Source: Pseudomonadota bacterium (GTDB lineage: Bacteria; Pseudomonadota; Alphaproteobacteria; Caulobacterales; Caulobacteraceae). Taken from it: 8,476 bases of DNA. Below are positions 6,559-8,476 of the stretch, one piece after another. A model generated the notes under the pieces. The model worked only from the letters and a program-made list of their open reading frames with translations, had not been told where the DNA came from and searched no databases. Each line of letters begins with the position of its first letter. The first letter of the stretch is position 1. The DNA is taken from the NCBI GenBank assembly GCA_023409795.1, contig JAEYQX010000158.1, positions 1 to 8,476 on the forward strand, given 5' to 3'. Both the position numbers and the translations under genes were made by a program.

Positions 6559-7848
6559 CTATAGGTTGTCGTGCACGATGCGGCCCTGAACGACCGTGAG
6601 CAAGACCTTGCCCTGCAGGCGGCGGCCGTCGAAGGGCGAATTCTTCGATTTGGACCTAAGCTGTGCTGCGTCGATCACGACCGGGGCGCTGGCGTCGAAC
6701 AGGACCAGGTCCGCCGGGGCACCGGCGGCCAGGACGCCCGCGTCCAGACCCAGCAGGTTGGCAGGACCCTGGGTCAGGGGGCGCAGGATATCCAGCAGGT
6801 CCAGCCCGTGCTCGTGGTGCAGCATCAGGGCTGCCGGCAACAGGGTCTCAAGGCCAATGGCCCCGGGCTCGGCCTCGGCAAACGGGCGGCGCTTGTTCTC
6901 GGCGGGCTCGGGCGCATGGGCCGAGGTGATGGCGTCGATCAGGCCATCGCGCACCGCCTCGACCAGGGCCTGGCGGTCGCTTTCGCGGCGCAGCGGCGGG
7001 TCCAGCCGGTAGAAGGTGCGATAGTCGCCGATGTCGATCTCGTTGAAGCACAGGTGGTTGATCGACACCGAGGCGGCAACGTCCAGTCCCCGACCGCGCG
7101 CACGGGCCAGAACCTCCAGCGCGCCTTCGGTTGAAATCTGGTCGACCAGGAAGCGGGCTCCGGTCAGCTCGACCAGGGCCAGGTCGCGGTCCAGCTGGAT
7201 GCGTTCGGCAATGGCCGGGACCGACGGCAGGCCAAGCCGGGTCGCCAGCTCGCCCGAGGTCGCCACGGCCCCTTCCGACAGCCAGGGCTCGGCCGGGCGA
7301 CAGGCGATCAGCGCATTGAAGGCGGCGGCATAGCTCATCACCCTTTGCAGGGTGCGGCTGTTCTGGATCACGCGGTCGCCGTCGGTGAAATAGAGGGCAC
7401 CGGCCTCGTGCATCAGCCCGATCTCGGCCATGCGCTGGCCTTCGCGCTTCTGGGTCGCCGATCCGGCCGCGCGAACATGGACCAGGTCCAGGGCTGCGCC
7501 GCGACGCTGGATGTGGTCGATCATGGCCGGGTCGTCGATGGCCGGCTCGGTATCGGGCTGGACAACGATGGTGGTCACGCCGCCGGCCGCCGCCGAAAGA
7601 CTGGCCGACTTCAGGGTTTCCTTGGGCTCATTGCCCGGCTCGCCCGTCTTGACCCGGATGTCGATCAGGCCCGGAGCCAGGCAGCGGCCCTGGGCGTCGA
7701 CGACCTTGATGCCGTCGGGAATCTGGCTGGCCTGGCCGTGGACGACCTCAGTGATGCGGCCATCCTCGATCAGCAGGGCACCGGGGCCGTCATAGTCGGT
7801 CGCCGGGTCCAGCAGGCGGGCGTTGATGATGGCGATGGCGTTGGTCAT
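6559..7848 (-). CDS. pyrC: Dihydroorotase homologue lacking catalytic residues (PyrC', partner of PyrB)
   Basis: A 429-residue member of the class I dihydroorotase branch of the amidohydrolase family. The N-terminal small beta domain (1-55), the barrel entry LAPGLID (57-63) and the C-terminal beta part (AGAPADLVLF, then NSPFDGRRLQGKV) are recognisable. The active site is not: the His-X-His of the usual D-X-H-V-H is R65-V66-K67, the NT of MPNT is D99-T100, the barrel histidines are R184 (ACRPAEP) and Q237 (FLVDQIST), and the Asp of DHAPH is A310 in ITSAHAPE. These positions come from alignment by eye. All five expected metal or catalytic positions are changed, yet the fold is intact and the frame open, so it is unlikely to hydrolyse dihydroorotate. 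In Pseudomonas the inactive PyrC' is a structural part of the aspartate carbamoyltransferase holoenzyme with PyrB; the same role is inferred here. The ATG overlaps the pyrB TGA as ATGA. Most databases would label it simply dihydroorotase. Confidence 0.93.
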   Translation of the reverse strand: MTNAIAIINARLLDPATDYDGPGALLIEDGRITEVVHGQASQIPDGIKVVDAQGRCLAPGLIDIRVKTGEPGNEPKETLKSASLSAAAGGVTTIVVQPDTEPAIDDPAMIDHIQRRGAALDLVHVRAAGSATQKREGQRMAEIGLMHEAGALYFTDGDRVIQNSRTLQRVMSYAAAFNALIACRPAEPWLSEGAVATSGELATRLGLPSVPAIAERIQLDRDLALVELTGARFLVDQISTEGALEVLARARGRGLDVAASVSINHLCFNEIDIGDYRTFYRLDPPLRRESDRQALVEAVRDGLIDAITSAHAPEPAENKRRPFAEAEPGAIGLETLLPAALMLHHEHGLDLLDILRPLTQGPANLLGLDAGVLAAGAPADLVLFDASAPVVIDAAQLRSKSKNSPFDGRRLQGKVLLTVVQGRIVHDNL

Positions 7849-8476
7849 GCCTCACCTCCGGCACGGCGGTGGGCAAGGGTGGCCAGAACGGCCATGCGGG
7901 CGGCGACCCCCATCTCGACCTGATCCTGGATCAGCGAGACAGACAGGTCATCGGCGACGTCGGAATCGATCTCGACGCCGCGGTTCATCGGGCCGGGGTG
8001 CATGACGCGGGCATTGGGCGCGGCCCAGGCCAGCTTCTCGCGGTCCAGCCCCCAGAAGCGGAAATACTCGCGCGTCGAGGGGATCAGGGCCCCCGCCATG
8101 CGCTCCAGCTGAAGGCGAAGCATCATAACGACTTCAACCCCTTCCAGTCCTTCCTTCATGTCGTGGTAGATCTCGCAGCCCCAGCGGCGGGCATCGCCCG
8201 GGATCAGGGTCGGCGGGCCAACCAGCCGCACGCGCGCCCCCATCATCTGCAGCAGGGCGACGTTGGAGCGGGCCACGCGGCTGTGGGTGACATCACCGCA
8301 GATGGCGACGCTGAGGCCCCCGATATCGCCGAAGGTGCGACGGATGGTCAGCAGGTCGAGCAGTGCCTGGGTCGGGTGCTCGTGGCGGCCATCACCGGCA
8401 TTGACGACGGCGCAGCCGACCTTCTGCGACAGCAGGTCCACAGCCCCCGAGGCCGAGTGGCGCACGACCAGGATCT
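7845..8476 (-). CDS. pyrB: Aspartate carbamoyltransferase catalytic chain (5' end beyond window)
   Basis: Catalyses carbamoyl phosphate plus L-aspartate to N-carbamoyl-aspartate, the committed step of pyrimidine synthesis in the cytoplasm. The last 209 residues are visible; the frame is open at the right edge, so roughly the first third, with the carbamoyl-phosphate STRT motif, is missing. Visible family motifs are VVRHSASG at the edge, HPTQALLD (coded around 8355-8378), GDVTHSRVARSN, MLRLQLER and HPGPMNRGVEI. These include the His of HPTQ and the Arg residues of SRVARS and RLQLER that contact carbamoyl phosphate and aspartate in the family. No catalytic residue in the visible part looks altered, unlike its partner PyrC. 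The stop TGA overlaps the pyrC ATG. Promoter and regulatory leader, if any, lie outside the window. Confidence 0.97.
   Translation of the reverse strand, partial: ILVVRHSASGAVDLLSQKVGCAVVNAGDGRHEHPTQALLDLLTIRRTFGDIGGLSVAICGDVTHSRVARSNVALLQMMGARVRLVGPPTLIPGDARRWGCEIYHDMKEGLEGVEVVMMLRLQLERMAGALIPSTREYFRFWGLDREKLAWAAPNARVMHPGPMNRGVEIDSDVADDLSVSLIQDQVEMGVAARMAVLATLAHRRAGGEA
7852..7859 (-). promoter_or_regulatory. Strong ribosome binding site for pyrC inside the end of pyrB
   Basis: GGAGGTGA, read on the minus strand, is a perfect eight-base match to the anti-Shine-Dalgarno partner. It lies three bases before the pyrC ATG, with the GGAGG core six bases away, and encodes part of the last PyrB codons. 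Together with the ATGA overlap it predicts strong, coupled translation of pyrC, as expected if PyrB and PyrC' are made in equal amounts. Confidence 0.8.

Noticed and set aside
5967..7923. Several plus-strand open frames opposite plsY, pyrC and pyrB
   Set aside because: All are antisense shadows of clearly conserved genes, rich in Arg, Gly and Gln, with no supporting start signals or recognisable domains.

Overview
This is a GC-rich window with densely packed genes. Its protein families and gene order (pyrB-pyrC-plsY-dprA-topA, all on the minus strand) fit an alphaproteobacterium, most likely Caulobacterales such as Caulobacter, Brevundimonas or Phenylobacterium. The taxon is inferred from gene content, style and order; no marker RNA is present. 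No mobile element, tRNA, rRNA or CRISPR array is visible, so this looks like core chromosome.

From left to right: a DEAD-box RNA helicase on the minus strand, whose C-terminal tail is cut off by the left edge (1-1199). Next is a 213-bp divergent intergenic region holding a helicase promoter, a set of repeated sequence elements and a small leader hairpin. A short gene on the plus strand for an unrecognised secreted protein follows (1413-1769). A strong hairpin with A and T tracts (1781-1812) lies between it and the convergent topA gene, and its 3' arm ends one base from the topA stop codon. topA (1814-4438, minus) encodes DNA topoisomerase I. A 157-bp divergent spacer leads to a small plus-strand gene (4596-4801) that appears broken by a one-base frameshift. 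The stop of its restored frame interlocks with the dprA stop in a CTAG tetranucleotide.

The right half is one tightly coupled minus-strand operon, transcribed from right to left. It contains pyrB (aspartate carbamoyltransferase, 5' end beyond the right edge), pyrC (a dihydroorotase homologue), plsY (glycerol-3-phosphate acyltransferase) and dprA (DNA-processing protein). Junctions are ATGA (pyrB/pyrC), a 4-bp gap (pyrC/plsY) and GTGA (plsY/dprA). The operon therefore links pyrimidine synthesis, the first step of phospholipid synthesis and single-stranded DNA handling.

The most interesting observations are three. The PyrC protein has lost every expected metal-binding and catalytic residue, so it is probably a structural partner of PyrB and not an enzyme. 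The small gene between topA and dprA looks frameshifted, with its proper end still recognisable. The helicase/secreted-protein intergenic region holds repeated elements, one inside the promoter spacer. I found no wholly new multi-gene system.
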